DNA of 64,000 nucleotides from Pseudomonas sp. JUb42 (GTDB lineage Bacteria > Pseudomonadota > Gammaproteobacteria > Pseudomonadales > Pseudomonadaceae). Position 1 is the first letter of the stretch; every line of letters begins with the position of its first letter. The notes below the pieces were generated by a model, which made no database searches, was not told the origin of the DNA, and saw only the letters and a program-made list of their open reading frames with translations. The translations under genes were made by a program, and so were the position numbers. Shown piece after piece: positions 17,550 through 26,143 of this stretch. The stretch lies in NCBI RefSeq assembly GCF_024807945.1, contig NZ_JANUFD010000003.1, positions 62,001-126,000 on the forward strand, given 5' to 3'.

Positions 17550-18425
17550 ATGCGAGTTTTGCTCGTACTGCTTAGCGCGCTGCTGCCGCTGTCATTGTCG
17601 GCCGCCGAAAAATTGAATGTTGTGACCAGCTTTACTGTGCTGGCTGATCTGACCCAACAGATCGGCGGCGATCATGTGCAAGTGGTGAACCTGGCCGGGG
17701 CCGATCGCGATCCGGCGACTTACCAGCCCGTCGCCGAAGACGCCAGGCGCGTGGGCAAGGCTCGTTTGATCATTGAGAATGGTCTGGGCCTGGAGCCGTG
17801 GCTGGATCACCTGGTCGCAGGTGCCGGTGCGGCTTCCCGCATAGTGGTCGCCAGTAAAGGCGCGACGCCGCGCCCATTCGACCCGGAAGGCAAGACCGCG
17901 CCTGATGCCTACGCGTGGAACAGCATCGCCAATGCCCAGCTGTACGCGAACAACATCGCCACCGCGCTGATCGCCGCCGACCCGGATAATGCCAAGGCCT
18001 ACGCGAGCAATGCCAAGAACTACGCGCGCCAGGTGCACCTGGTCATGGCCCAGAGCAAAACCCGCTTCGCTACCCTGCCGCAGAATGGCCGCCACATTCT
18101 GGTGACCAGCGATGGCGCGAAATACCTCGGTCATCCCTATACGGTCGATATCGAGGTTGCCAAAGGGCTGCCGCTGGATCGCGAGCTGAATGCCGATGAG
18201 GTCGCGTCTCTGATCAACCAGATCAAGCAGAACAAGACCGATGCGGTCTTCGTCGACAACCTCAAGGACACAGCCACCCGGCAAAAGATCGTCGAGCAGA
18301 TTGGCGTGCGCTTCGGCGGCCCGCTACGCACCCGCTCACTGGCCGCCAGCGGTCCATCGGCTACCTATCTAGGCGCGTATCAGGTGAACATGGATACCCT
18401 CTACAACGCCCTGCTCAAGCCTTGA
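17550..18425 (+). CDS. ZnuA-like metal ABC transporter substrate-binding protein with altered ligand positions
   Basis: This 291-residue periplasmic protein has a signal peptide (MRVLLVLLSALLPLSLSAAE) and the cluster A-I fold of zinc/manganese binding proteins: VVTSFTVLADLTQQIGGDHV, LIIENGLGLEPWLD, a central helix, and SGPSATYLGAYQVNMDTL at the end. Of the usual first two ligand histidines, the DPHTY site reads DPATY (A56) and the DPHAW site reads DAYAW (Y121). The third site reads TSDGAKYL (D188), closer to the Glu of manganese-binding members. No permease or ATPase gene is adjacent. It follows folE2 by 93 bases, so it belongs to the zinc block by position. It may bind a different ion or another ligand. 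Confidence 0.85.
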   Translation: MRVLLVLLSALLPLSLSAAEKLNVVTSFTVLADLTQQIGGDHVQVVNLAGADRDPATYQPVAEDARRVGKARLIIENGLGLEPWLDHLVAGAGAASRIVVASKGATPRPFDPEGKTAPDAYAWNSIANAQLYANNIATALIAADPDNAKAYASNAKNYARQVHLVMAQSKTRFATLPQNGRHILVTSDGAKYLGHPYTVDIEVAKGLPLDRELNADEVASLINQIKQNKTDAVFVDNLKDTATRQKIVEQIGVRFGGPLRTRSLAASGPSATYLGAYQVNMDTLYNALLKP

Positions 18426-18426
18426 T

Positions 18427-18948
18427 TCAGGTGCGGGGTTTCACCGCCCCGCATTGCTGACCCAGCCATAGCGAGCGCGTATCCATGCTGCCATTCTGCG
18501 GCTTGCCCGTGGCATTGAAAGTGCCGGTCACATGCGTGGTGAATTCGCGATCACTCTGGAACTGCGCTTGCCCCGTGCCCTGAGCCTTGGGGCAACTGAA
18601 CTGGAACTGCCAGGTGTTGCCGGCGCGACTGGTGATCTTCTGCGTGCAGCCTGATTGCGGGTCGGTCAGCGGAATGTCATCCGTCTTGACCTGCTCTGCC
18701 GTCAGACACACCCGCACACCCTTGCCACCAAGGGTCACACCCTGCTTCTGCAGCATCTGCTCCATCATCGCCCGCTGCTCCGGCGCCATGGCTTGCAGCT
18801 GCGCCAGCATCACTTGCATGTCCGGCAGCGCCTGGCCATCGACCTGCATATTGCTCGTGGTCAGTTCCCACAGGCCAGGTTGCAGCATCTGCGCCTGGGC
18901 CAGGGGTGCGGCCAGACAAAACATCCACGCCACTATGCGCTTGTTCAT
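18427..18948 (-). CDS. DUF3617 domain protein, exported
   Basis: This 173-residue protein has a signal peptide (MNKRIVAWMFCLAAPLAQA) and the DUF3617 pattern: QPGLWELTTSNMQV near the N terminus, a Met/Gln-rich helix (MLAQLQAMAPEQRAMMEQMLQ), VRVCLTAEQV, GCTQKI, and a C-terminal strand block with C residues (WQFQFSCP, GQQCGAVKPRT). Function is unknown. The start at 18948 yields the signal peptide. Its stop is one base from the end of the convergent ZnuA-like gene, and a short GC-rich hairpin (TGCGGGG/CCCCGCA, 18432-18453) lies in its 3' end. Confidence 0.82.
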   Translation of the reverse strand: MNKRIVAWMFCLAAPLAQAQMLQPGLWELTTSNMQVDGQALPDMQVMLAQLQAMAPEQRAMMEQMLQKQGVTLGGKGVRVCLTAEQVKTDDIPLTDPQSGCTQKITSRAGNTWQFQFSCPKAQGTGQAQFQSDREFTTHVTGTFNATGKPQNGSMDTRSLWLGQQCGAVKPRT

Positions 18949-19117
18949 TTCAAAAGCTTCCTTGTCAAAGCGGTTACTTGAGTAAATCGCGGCCCACGGA
19001 CACGCGATGATGGGGCTTAGACGACAGATGCGTCGCCGCGTTGCATGGATAATAAAATAGCGACAATCCAAGGCAGCTGTGGTCTGTTAGGCAGCAACGA
19101 TCTTGAGCAGTGGGCAC

Positions 19118-20557
19118 ATGGATTATCACAGTCCTTATTTTTTCGGCTACATCATTGGCTTCATTCATCTACTGGGCATTATTGCAGCCATACATGCACT
19201 GTTGACCGTTCGTACAGCACAAGGCGCCATCGCCTGGGCCATGCCGCTGTTCTTCATCCCTTACTTCACGCTGATACCGTACCTGGTCTTTGGCCGCAGC
19301 TCGTTCGATGCCTATATCAAAGCCAGGCGCCAGGCCAACGAAGAGATGCGTGCAGCCATCAGCCATCAAAACTGGCGGCCCTGGGTCAACGAAGCGGTGG
19401 CGGCACGTCGCACCGAGGGCTACGCATCGCTGCGCGCCATGCCCAAGCTGGGGCGCATGCCGGCGCTGACCAATAACGAAGTGAAACTGCTGATCAACGG
19501 CAACGCCACTTTCACTGCGATCTTCGACGCCATCACCCATGCCCGGCATAGCATCTTCGTGCAGTTCTTCATTATCCATGACGATGAACTGGGCCGTCGC
19601 CTGCAAAACCTGCTGTTGGAAAAAGCCGCCGAAGGCGTCGCTATCTATGTGCTCTACGACCGCATCGGCAGCCATGCCCTGCCCGCCGAGTACAGCGAGC
19701 GCCTGCGGGCGAGTGGTGTACAGATCAAGGCATTCGCGACCCGCAGCGGTTGGCTCAATCGCTTCCAGATCAACTTCCGTAACCACCGCAAGATAGTGGT
19801 GGTCGATGGCGTGCGCGGCTTTCTCGGCGGGCATAACGTCGGCGATGAATACCTGGGCCTGCACCCGCCCCTGGCGCCCTGGCGCGACACCCATGTCGAA
19901 GTGAGAGGCCCGGTGGTGGCCTGCCTGCAGGAGTCATTTGCCGAAGACTGGTTCTGGGCCACCCGCGAGCTGCCGCCGTTGACCCTGCCCGAATCCTTTC
20001 CGGAAGACGGCGTGCTTTGCCAGCTCCTGGCCAGCGGCCCGGCCGACGAGCAGGAAACCTGTTCGCTGTTCTTCGTCGAAGCCATTCATGCCGCCACCGA
20101 ACGGGTGTGGATCACCAGTCCCTATTTCATCCCCGACGAAGCAGTATCCGCCGCCCTGCGCCTGGCGGTGTTACGTGGCGTAGATGTACGTCTGCTGCTG
20201 CCCTCGCGGCCGGATCACTATGTGGTCTACGCCGCCTCCAGCCTGTTCGCCTTCGAAGCCGTGCGTGCCGGGGTGCGCGTGTTCCGCTATGAGCCGGGGT
20301 TTCTGCATCAGAAAGTGGTGCTGGTGGATGACGAAATCAGCGCAATCGGCAGCGCCAACCTGGACAACCGCTCATTCCGTCTGAATTTCGAATTAATGCT
20401 ACTGACGGTCGATAAAGCCTTCGCCAGAGAGGTTGAGCACATGCTCAATGAGGACTTTGCTCTTTCTCGGGAAATATCCACCGAAGAGCGCTATGAGATC
20501 CATCGCCTGAAACAACTGGGCATGCGCATTGCCCGGATCATCTCGCCCATTCTCTGA
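19118..20557 (+). CDS. cls: Cardiolipin synthase A
   Basis: This inner-membrane enzyme joins two phosphatidylglycerol molecules to make cardiolipin. The 479-residue protein has two N-terminal membrane helices ([44 protein letters not shown]) and two phospholipase D HKD motifs: [19 protein letters not shown] and [19 protein letters not shown]. Length and layout are typical. The start at 19118 ([14 protein letters not shown]) is the family start; five extra in-frame residues are possible. Position next to cfaB, as in P. putida, groups two membrane-phospholipid functions. Confidence 0.95.
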   Translation: MDYHSPYFFGYIIGFIHLLGIIAAIHALLTVRTAQGAIAWAMPLFFIPYFTLIPYLVFGRSSFDAYIKARRQANEEMRAAISHQNWRPWVNEAVAARRTEGYASLRAMPKLGRMPALTNNEVKLLINGNATFTAIFDAITHARHSIFVQFFIIHDDELGRRLQNLLLEKAAEGVAIYVLYDRIGSHALPAEYSERLRASGVQIKAFATRSGWLNRFQINFRNHRKIVVVDGVRGFLGGHNVGDEYLGLHPPLAPWRDTHVEVRGPVVACLQESFAEDWFWATRELPPLTLPESFPEDGVLCQLLASGPADEQETCSLFFVEAIHAATERVWITSPYFIPDEAVSAALRLAVLRGVDVRLLLPSRPDHYVVYAASSLFAFEAVRAGVRVFRYEPGFLHQKVVLVDDEISAIGSANLDNRSFRLNFELMLLTVDKAFAREVEHMLNEDFALSREISTEERYEIHRLKQLGMRIARIISPIL

Positions 20558-20563
20558 ACGCCG

Positions 20564-20600
20564 TTACCGTTTCAGCGGCAACCCACCACTGAAACGGTAA
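20564..20600. terminator. Bidirectional hairpin between cls and cfaB
   Basis: TTACCGTTTCAG (20564-20575) and CTGAAACGGTAA (20589-20600) form a perfect 12-bp stem with a 13-nt loop between two convergent genes. No long T-run follows, so termination is inferred from position and symmetry. Confidence 0.65.
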
Positions 20601-20612
20601 TCGCCCAGAAGC

Positions 20613-21797
20613 TCAGCGGTAGATGTCTTCCCGCGTCCAAGGCAGATCATGGCTGCCATCAGCGAAAGGTTTCACCGCCAGGATCTGGTGCAGGTTGATC
20701 CAGCCTTTGCTGAACGCGTAAGAACAACCGGCCAGATACAGACGCCAGATTCGCAGGATATGGGGAGGCACCATCTCCGCCGCCTCATCCAGCTTGTTCT
20801 CCAGCCGCGTGCTCCAGTGCTCCAGGGTCTTGGCGTAGTGCAGGCGCAGGCTTTCGACGTCGACGACTTCCAGACCGGCTTCGCTGATGTCGGCACTGAT
20901 CCGCGCGACATGAGGCAACTCGCCATTGGGAAACACATAGCGGTCGATAAAATCCCCCGCACCACGCCCCACCGGACGACCATCGACGTGCTTGGCTGTA
21001 ATGCCATGGTTCATCACCAGGCCACCCTCCTTCACCGCACCAAACAGCAACTTGGTGTAGAGCGGCAGGTTGGCATGACCGACGTGCTCGAACATGCCGA
21101 CGCTGACCACTTTGTCGAAACGACCATCCTGAGGCAGGTCACGGTAGTCAAACAGTTGCAGATCGACCTTGTCCTGCAAGCCTTCAGCCTTGACCCGGGC
21201 ACGGCCCAAGGCCAGTTGCTCGCGACTCAAGGTAATACCGAACACCTTCACCCCGTACTCACGGGCGGCAAAGCGCGCCAGCCCACTCCAGCCGCAGCCA
21301 ACGTCCAGCAGGTATTCGCCGGGCTTAAGGCGCAGCTTGCGGCAGAGGTGATGAAACTTGTCCTGCTGCGCCTGTTCCAGCGTTTCTTCACCGGTCTTGA
21401 AGTAGGCGCAGGAGTAGACCATCTCCTTGTCGAGCCAGAGCTGATAAAACTCATTGGACAAATCGTAGTGGTAGGAAATGGACTCAGCGTCGGTCGCTTT
21501 GTCGTGTTGCGAGCGTGTAGGGAAATTATCGTCATCATCATCCACCAACGCCTGGCTCAGCTCATCGCAGACCCGCACGACTTCGCTGATCGAGCCTTCG
21601 AGCTCGAGGCGACCCTCGACAAACGCACTGCCGAGCAGGTCGAGACTTGGATGAGTGAATTCGGAAACCAGCTGAGGATCTTTGACGACGATAGTGACGC
21701 TGGGCGTTGGGCCCAGATCCAGCTCGTGGCCGTCCCAGAGTTTCAGTCGCAATGGAAGGTGAAGACTTTGTAAGGCCGTGGGAAGTTGCGCAAGCAT
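20613..21797 (-). CDS. cfaB: Cyclopropane-fatty-acyl-phospholipid synthase
   Basis: The enzyme transfers a methylene group from S-adenosylmethionine to the double bond of membrane unsaturated acyl chains. The 394-residue protein has an N-terminal lipid-binding region (to about 110) and a methyltransferase domain with YHYDLSNEFYQLWLD, MVYSCAYF, LLDVGCGWSGLARFAA and SVGMFEHVG. All are standard CFA synthase motifs. The start at 21797 (MLAQLPTALQSLHL) follows a 275-bp gap. In P. putida the cls-cfaB order is the same and cfaB is stationary-phase controlled; here I saw only a weak TATTAA-type -10 candidate upstream. Confidence 0.95.
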   Translation of the reverse strand: MLAQLPTALQSLHLPLRLKLWDGHELDLGPTPSVTIVVKDPQLVSEFTHPSLDLLGSAFVEGRLELEGSISEVVRVCDELSQALVDDDDDNFPTRSQHDKATDAESISYHYDLSNEFYQLWLDKEMVYSCAYFKTGEETLEQAQQDKFHHLCRKLRLKPGEYLLDVGCGWSGLARFAAREYGVKVFGITLSREQLALGRARVKAEGLQDKVDLQLFDYRDLPQDGRFDKVVSVGMFEHVGHANLPLYTKLLFGAVKEGGLVMNHGITAKHVDGRPVGRGAGDFIDRYVFPNGELPHVARISADISEAGLEVVDVESLRLHYAKTLEHWSTRLENKLDEAAEMVPPHILRIWRLYLAGCSYAFSKGWINLHQILAVKPFADGSHDLPWTREDIYR

Positions 21798-22072
21798 TTC
21801 GGTAAACCCCCTGATCCAGAAGACCTAAAAAAGGTAATCCAAATGGAGCTCCAGTACTGGAACTCTCAGGCTATCGGCTTAATAGCGACCTGCTATGAAT
21901 CGACCCCAGGGAACGGCCTTGTGCCCACTGATTCTTGCCAATAGACAGCCTGAAATGGAAAACCCATCCGTAGCTGGCTATTAATTTGTAACAGAATTAT
22001 TCAAAGCTCAAGCGAATTTTTATACTTAGCCCAGCGCTCTAGCCCGGCTGTTTGCGCCGGGCCAGCGGATTC

Positions 22073-24022
22073 TCAGGCCTGTGGAGGCGTCTGCAACTTT
22101 AGTAGAGGCTCCTGAAAGCGCAACAGACGACCCGCATTTCCGAGGACCAAAAGCGTACTCAGATTATGAAGAATAGCCGCCACCATCGCCCCGGCTGCCC
22201 CCAGCAGACCGAAGGCAGCAAAAGCGACAATTGCCAGGGTCCAGCCCAGGCCAATGATAACGTTGACCTGCAGGGTCTGCCGGCATTGGCGGCTCAAGCG
22301 AACGCAGGTTCCCAATCGACGAAGATCGCTGCCGATTAGTACGATATCTGCGGATGCGAGCGCAATGTCGGCACCACCGGCACCCATTGCAACACCTACT
22401 ACACCCGCCTTCAAAGCCAGCGAATCGTTAATCCCGTCACCTACGACCATAGGCCTGAAACCACTGCTGATTTCAGCCGTAACACGGTTCAGTTTGTCCT
22501 CCGGCAGGGCCTGGGCCTGGATGTCGCGAATCCCCACTTCACGACCGAGTGTGTCAGCAACACTTTGCCGGTCGCCGGTCAGCAGCAACTGACGGCCAAT
22601 GCCCAGCTCGCGCAACTCGGCCAGGGCCGCTCGCGCCTCGGGTTTCAGACTGTCGGCCAAAAGGAACCAGGCCAGGAACACACCATTGACCGACAACCCG
22701 GCAATCGGTCCGTCGTGACCGGGCACCGGCGTGGTGGCAATACCCAGCTGTTCAAACAGCTCGGGACGCCCCAAAGCCGCCTCGCCGCCTTCAGTGTTGG
22801 CAATGACGCCCAGGCCCTGGCGCTCGCGGATATCGCTCAGGGGCAACAACTGATCCTTCTCCAGCAACCCAGCCAACGCACGGCTGACCGGGTGACTACT
22901 GGCCGAGCCCAGGCTGGCCGCCAGAGGTAGCAGGTCATCCTGTTCCTCAGTGGCTGCGAGCACCGATTGCAGGCGCAGGCTGCCGTAGGTCAGGGTGCCG
23001 GTCTTATCCACCACCAGGGAGGTCAGGTCGGCCAGCTCTTCGAGGAACGCCGAGCTGCGAATCAGAATCCCGTGACGCGCCGCCACGGCGATCCCGGCAA
23101 TTGCCGTGGCCGGGGCAGAGAGCACCAAGGCACAAGGACAGGCCGCGACCAGCACTGCCAGCATCGCCTGAGCGTTGTTGGTGATAAACCAGGTGACAGC
23201 GGCAATCAACAGCACCAGCACCATGTAACTGCCTGCGTAACGCTCCAGCAGGCGAGTGATCGGCGGCTTGGAGCGCTCGGCGCTCTGCATCAGAGCAATG
23301 ACCTTGCCCAGCGTGGACTCGTTGCCGATGCGAGTGACTTCGATACGCAGCAGGCCATCGAGGTTGATGGCGCCGCCAAACACCTCCATGCCCACCCGCG
23401 CTTCCAGGGGCACCGACTCACCGGTGATCGGTGCCGTATCAAGGCTGGCCTGGCCCGACAGCACGCGGCCGTCGGCCGGGACGCGGTCTCCGGCGCGTAC
23501 TTCGACCACGTCACCTGCGACCAGCGTCGAGTTATCCACTTCGCGAACACTGCCGTCGGCGCCGATCAGCCGCGCATGGCTGCGGGTCAGGCGCCCCAGT
23601 GCTTGAATGGCTTCCTGGGAACCGATCACGCTGCGCTCTTCCAGCACATGGCCGAAGATCATGATGATCGGCAACAACGCCGCGGTCATCAGGTCACCCG
23701 TGGCCCAGGCGCCCAGCATCGCCAGGGCGATCAACTGGTCGGTGATGCCGTGCAGGCTCGGGTAACGCAGGCTGTGCCAACCGGCGCTGACAACCGGAAT
23801 CGCTACCAGCAGAGACGCTGCACCGAGCAGCAACTGGCTGACGCCTGTCTGCTGCGGGGCAAAAAATCGCCAGACCAGCCCCAGCGCCAGCAGCCCCAGG
23901 GCCAACATCGCCAGGGTCAGCTGACGGGCAGCGCTGCGCTGTTCGGCGCGGCTCAGCATGCTGACGGCAGGTGGCGCTTCGACATGCTCGGCATCATGGT
24001 TGTGAACGGCTTCGCCACTCAT
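22073..24022 (-). CDS. Heavy-metal P1B-type ATPase (HmtA-like)
   Basis: This 649-residue inner-membrane metal pump has no N-terminal HMA domain, only a short His/acidic segment (HNHDAEHVE). It shows TGES (200-203), the metal-binding ion-path motif CPC (295-297), the phosphorylated DKTGT (339-343), SSHP (375-378), TGDRQS and MVVGDGINDS. CPC and HP place it among Cu/Zn-type P1B ATPases. It resembles P. aeruginosa HmtA, reported as a copper/zinc importer, and its association with SPFH genes supports that. Direction of transport is therefore inferred, not seen. It is the last gene of a four-gene operon, overlapping the HflC-like gene by 4 bases, and may be repressed by Zur. Confidence 0.92.
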   Translation of the reverse strand: MSGEAVHNHDAEHVEAPPAVSMLSRAEQRSAARQLTLAMLALGLLALGLVWRFFAPQQTGVSQLLLGAASLLVAIPVVSAGWHSLRYPSLHGITDQLIALAMLGAWATGDLMTAALLPIIMIFGHVLEERSVIGSQEAIQALGRLTRSHARLIGADGSVREVDNSTLVAGDVVEVRAGDRVPADGRVLSGQASLDTAPITGESVPLEARVGMEVFGGAINLDGLLRIEVTRIGNESTLGKVIALMQSAERSKPPITRLLERYAGSYMVLVLLIAAVTWFITNNAQAMLAVLVAACPCALVLSAPATAIAGIAVAARHGILIRSSAFLEELADLTSLVVDKTGTLTYGSLRLQSVLAATEEQDDLLPLAASLGSASSHPVSRALAGLLEKDQLLPLSDIRERQGLGVIANTEGGEAALGRPELFEQLGIATTPVPGHDGPIAGLSVNGVFLAWFLLADSLKPEARAALAELRELGIGRQLLLTGDRQSVADTLGREVGIRDIQAQALPEDKLNRVTAEISSGFRPMVVGDGINDSLALKAGVVGVAMGAGGADIALASADIVLIGSDLRRLGTCVRLSRQCRQTLQVNVIIGLGWTLAIVAFAAFGLLGAAGAMVAAILHNLSTLLVLGNAGRLLRFQEPLLKLQTPPQA

Positions 24023-25092
24023 TGTTCAGCTCCCTGGATGATCAGGCGGGAATCGTCATGGGGATCGACGGTGGTGACCGAACCGGCCTGGCCGAGGATC
24101 TTCGGCACATGCTCGCGATACAGACGCAGCAACAGGCCCGGATCGCTCTTGTCGCGGATCGACTCGGCGAGACTGGCGACCGTCGCAGTATCGGTCTGCG
24201 CCTTGGCCAGTCGCTCGGACGCCTGGGCGTGAGCCACTTGCAAGGTGCGATCGGCCTGTTGCGTGGCGCTCTGGGTGAGACGCTCGGCGTCGGTACGGGC
24301 GTTGGCAACGGCCTGCTCGGCTTGTTGGGTCGCAGTGAGAACCGCGTTGAAGGCACTGACCGCAGCGGCAGGCAGGCTCGATTGCACATCGACCCGGGCG
24401 ACCTCGATACCAATGCCAACGCCCGAAGCGGTCAGGTCGGCCAGACGCTTATTGATACCCTGCACCAAATCGCCACGCAGCCGCTCACGGCGCTCGGCGG
24501 CCTTGCTGTCGGCACTGACCATCTCCGGTCGCGCTACCAGAATGGTGTCCAGGTCACGGGCTGCGGTCAGGGCCACGGCGCTGCGATTAACCAGTCGATC
24601 CAGGGCCGGCAGCACATGATCGGTTTGCAGGACATAGGCGTACGGGTCGGTCACCTTGTAGTACACCGTCACATCCAGCTGTACGACACCGGCATCACCG
24701 GTCAGCAGAAAACCTGAACCGGCCAAGGCATCGCTCATGGGCGTGGCGAAACTGGCAGTACGGTCGGCCTGCACCGCCGCCGGGGAGCGCAGCAGAGTTT
24801 CCACATGCCGCTCGATCACCCGGTCTGCCGAAGGCAACAGCACCACTTGTTCGAAGGGCTGCGGCCAGGCGGTGAGCAGACCGGCGTTCTGAATCCGCTC
24901 CAGCGCACCGAGACGCAACACCACCGCGCGATTCTGCGGATCGATCTGGCGCACATTGGACGCCGCCCAGGCCAGAGCGGCCAGCAAGGTCACCGCATAC
25001 AGGCCGAGGAAGGCCAGGCGGCTGGCTTGCAGCCAGGCACTGTTGCCGCCGGGGCGCTCATGGCTCGCTTCGGGCTCGAGATGTTCACTCAT
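24019..25092 (-). CDS. SPFH/band 7 protein, HflC-like
   Basis: This 357-residue protein has one N-terminal membrane helix (LAFLGLYAVTLLAALAWAASNV) and an SPFH domain (about 55-250) with NRAVVLRLGALER, VQLDVTVYYKVTDPYAYVL and ARDLDTILVARPEM, followed by an alanine/glutamine-rich coiled coil (ATQQAEQAVANARTDAERLTQSATQQAD). It resembles the FtsH-protease modulator HflC but is a paralogue: no hflX or purA is nearby. It overlaps its neighbours by 4 bases on both sides, so it is tightly coupled with the His-rich SPFH protein and the metal ATPase. A scaffold or quality-control role for the ATPase is inferred. Confidence 0.87.
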   Translation of the reverse strand: MSEHLEPEASHERPGGNSAWLQASRLAFLGLYAVTLLAALAWAASNVRQIDPQNRAVVLRLGALERIQNAGLLTAWPQPFEQVVLLPSADRVIERHVETLLRSPAAVQADRTASFATPMSDALAGSGFLLTGDAGVVQLDVTVYYKVTDPYAYVLQTDHVLPALDRLVNRSAVALTAARDLDTILVARPEMVSADSKAAERRERLRGDLVQGINKRLADLTASGVGIGIEVARVDVQSSLPAAAVSAFNAVLTATQQAEQAVANARTDAERLTQSATQQADRTLQVAHAQASERLAKAQTDTATVASLAESIRDKSDPGLLLRLYREHVPKILGQAGSVTTVDPHDDSRLIIQGAEQ

Positions 25093-26132
25093 GGCTGGGT
25101 TCCAGCCTTGCCGTCCAGGGTTTTGCTGTCCGGCGGACCATCGACCAATACGCGGAACGGCGCAGCGTCGGTGCGCAGGATCAGCTTGGTGCCCGGCGTG
25201 ACCACAGTGCCCAGGGTGTCCAGGGAACGCAGCATGTTGTACAGCGCCGGCGAGCCGTTATAGGCCTTGCCGTAGATCTGCGCCGCCTCGACCCGGGACT
25301 GCGCTTCGATATCGGCAGCCTTGACCGTGGCGTCGGCTTCGACGATCCGCGCATCACGCTCGGCAGCAGAGCGGATCTGCGCCGCCTCACGCTTGCCCAC
25401 GGCAGTGCGCTCGGTGGCGATGGTCTCGCGCTCAGCACGCATGCGGTCAACCGTGGCATTGAGGGTGACCGATGGCAATGTCAGACGCTCGACTCCCACC
25501 TGCAGGACGCGCACGCCGTAGGTAGTCAGCAATTGCTGATCGATCTGCTGGCGCAGCTGGTTTTCGAAATCGCCGATACGCACCTGGCTGGCGTCGGTAT
25601 TGACCAGGCTCGACAGGTCGAAACTGGCGGCCGTGGTCTCCAGCGCGGAACCGACGAAGGTACGGATCTGCCGTGCGGCTTCGTCCGGCTGGTTCTGCAC
25701 CGCACGCATGAAGCGTTGCACGTTGTCCGGGTCGCCCTGAACCTGCCAGGCCACATAAGCCTGAACGATGATGCGCAGGCCATCGCGCGTGCCGACATCC
25801 TGCAGGCCGCTTGAAGTCGTGCGCAGGCGCAGGTCCACCGGAATTGTCGCCTCGAACGGCGCCGGCCAGCGCCAGCTCAGGCCCGGATCAAGCAGCACCC
25901 GGGAAGGATTGCCAAAGCGGGTGATGACCGTGGCTTCACCGGAACGCACCTGAACCAGGCTCGCCGCCGCCACCGCAAAAGCGATCAGCAGCGCAGCCAG
26001 GGCCGAACGGCGCCAAGGGAAAGGCGCTGGCGAAGAGCTGTCACCGTGATGGTGATGACCATGGGAATGGCCATGCCCGCTGTGGTCGTGACCGGCGTGA
26101 TCGTGATGATCGTGGTTATGGAACAGACTCAA
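25089..26132 (-). CDS. SPFH/band 7 protein with His-rich N terminus, HflK/HflC-like
   Basis: This 347-residue protein opens with a striking cytoplasmic tail holding 14 histidines in its first 29 residues, likely a metal-binding segment. A membrane helix follows (SALAALLIAFAVAAASLVQV), then an SPFH domain (GEATVITRFGNPSRVLLDPGLSWRWP, RDGLRIIVQAYVAWQV) and a coiled coil rich in Ala/Glu/Arg (RMRAERETIATERTAVGKREAAQIRSAAERDARIVEADATV). It ends with the HflC-type YNMLRSLDTLG segment. It is the second gene of the operon: 11 bases after the large SPFH gene and overlapping the next by 4. The His tail in a Zur-linked operon suggests zinc buffering or sensing at the membrane. Confidence 0.88.
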   Translation of the reverse strand: MSLFHNHDHHDHAGHDHSGHGHSHGHHHHGDSSSPAPFPWRRSALAALLIAFAVAAASLVQVRSGEATVITRFGNPSRVLLDPGLSWRWPAPFEATIPVDLRLRTTSSGLQDVGTRDGLRIIVQAYVAWQVQGDPDNVQRFMRAVQNQPDEAARQIRTFVGSALETTAASFDLSSLVNTDASQVRIGDFENQLRQQIDQQLLTTYGVRVLQVGVERLTLPSVTLNATVDRMRAERETIATERTAVGKREAAQIRSAAERDARIVEADATVKAADIEAQSRVEAAQIYGKAYNGSPALYNMLRSLDTLGTVVTPGTKLILRTDAAPFRVLVDGPPDSKTLDGKAGTQP

Positions 26133-26143
26133 GGGGTGACTCC

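Noticed and set aside
17550..18425. Treating the ZnuA-like gene as a pseudogene
   Set aside because: The frame is intact with a signal peptide, normal length and normal codon use; only ligand residues are changed.
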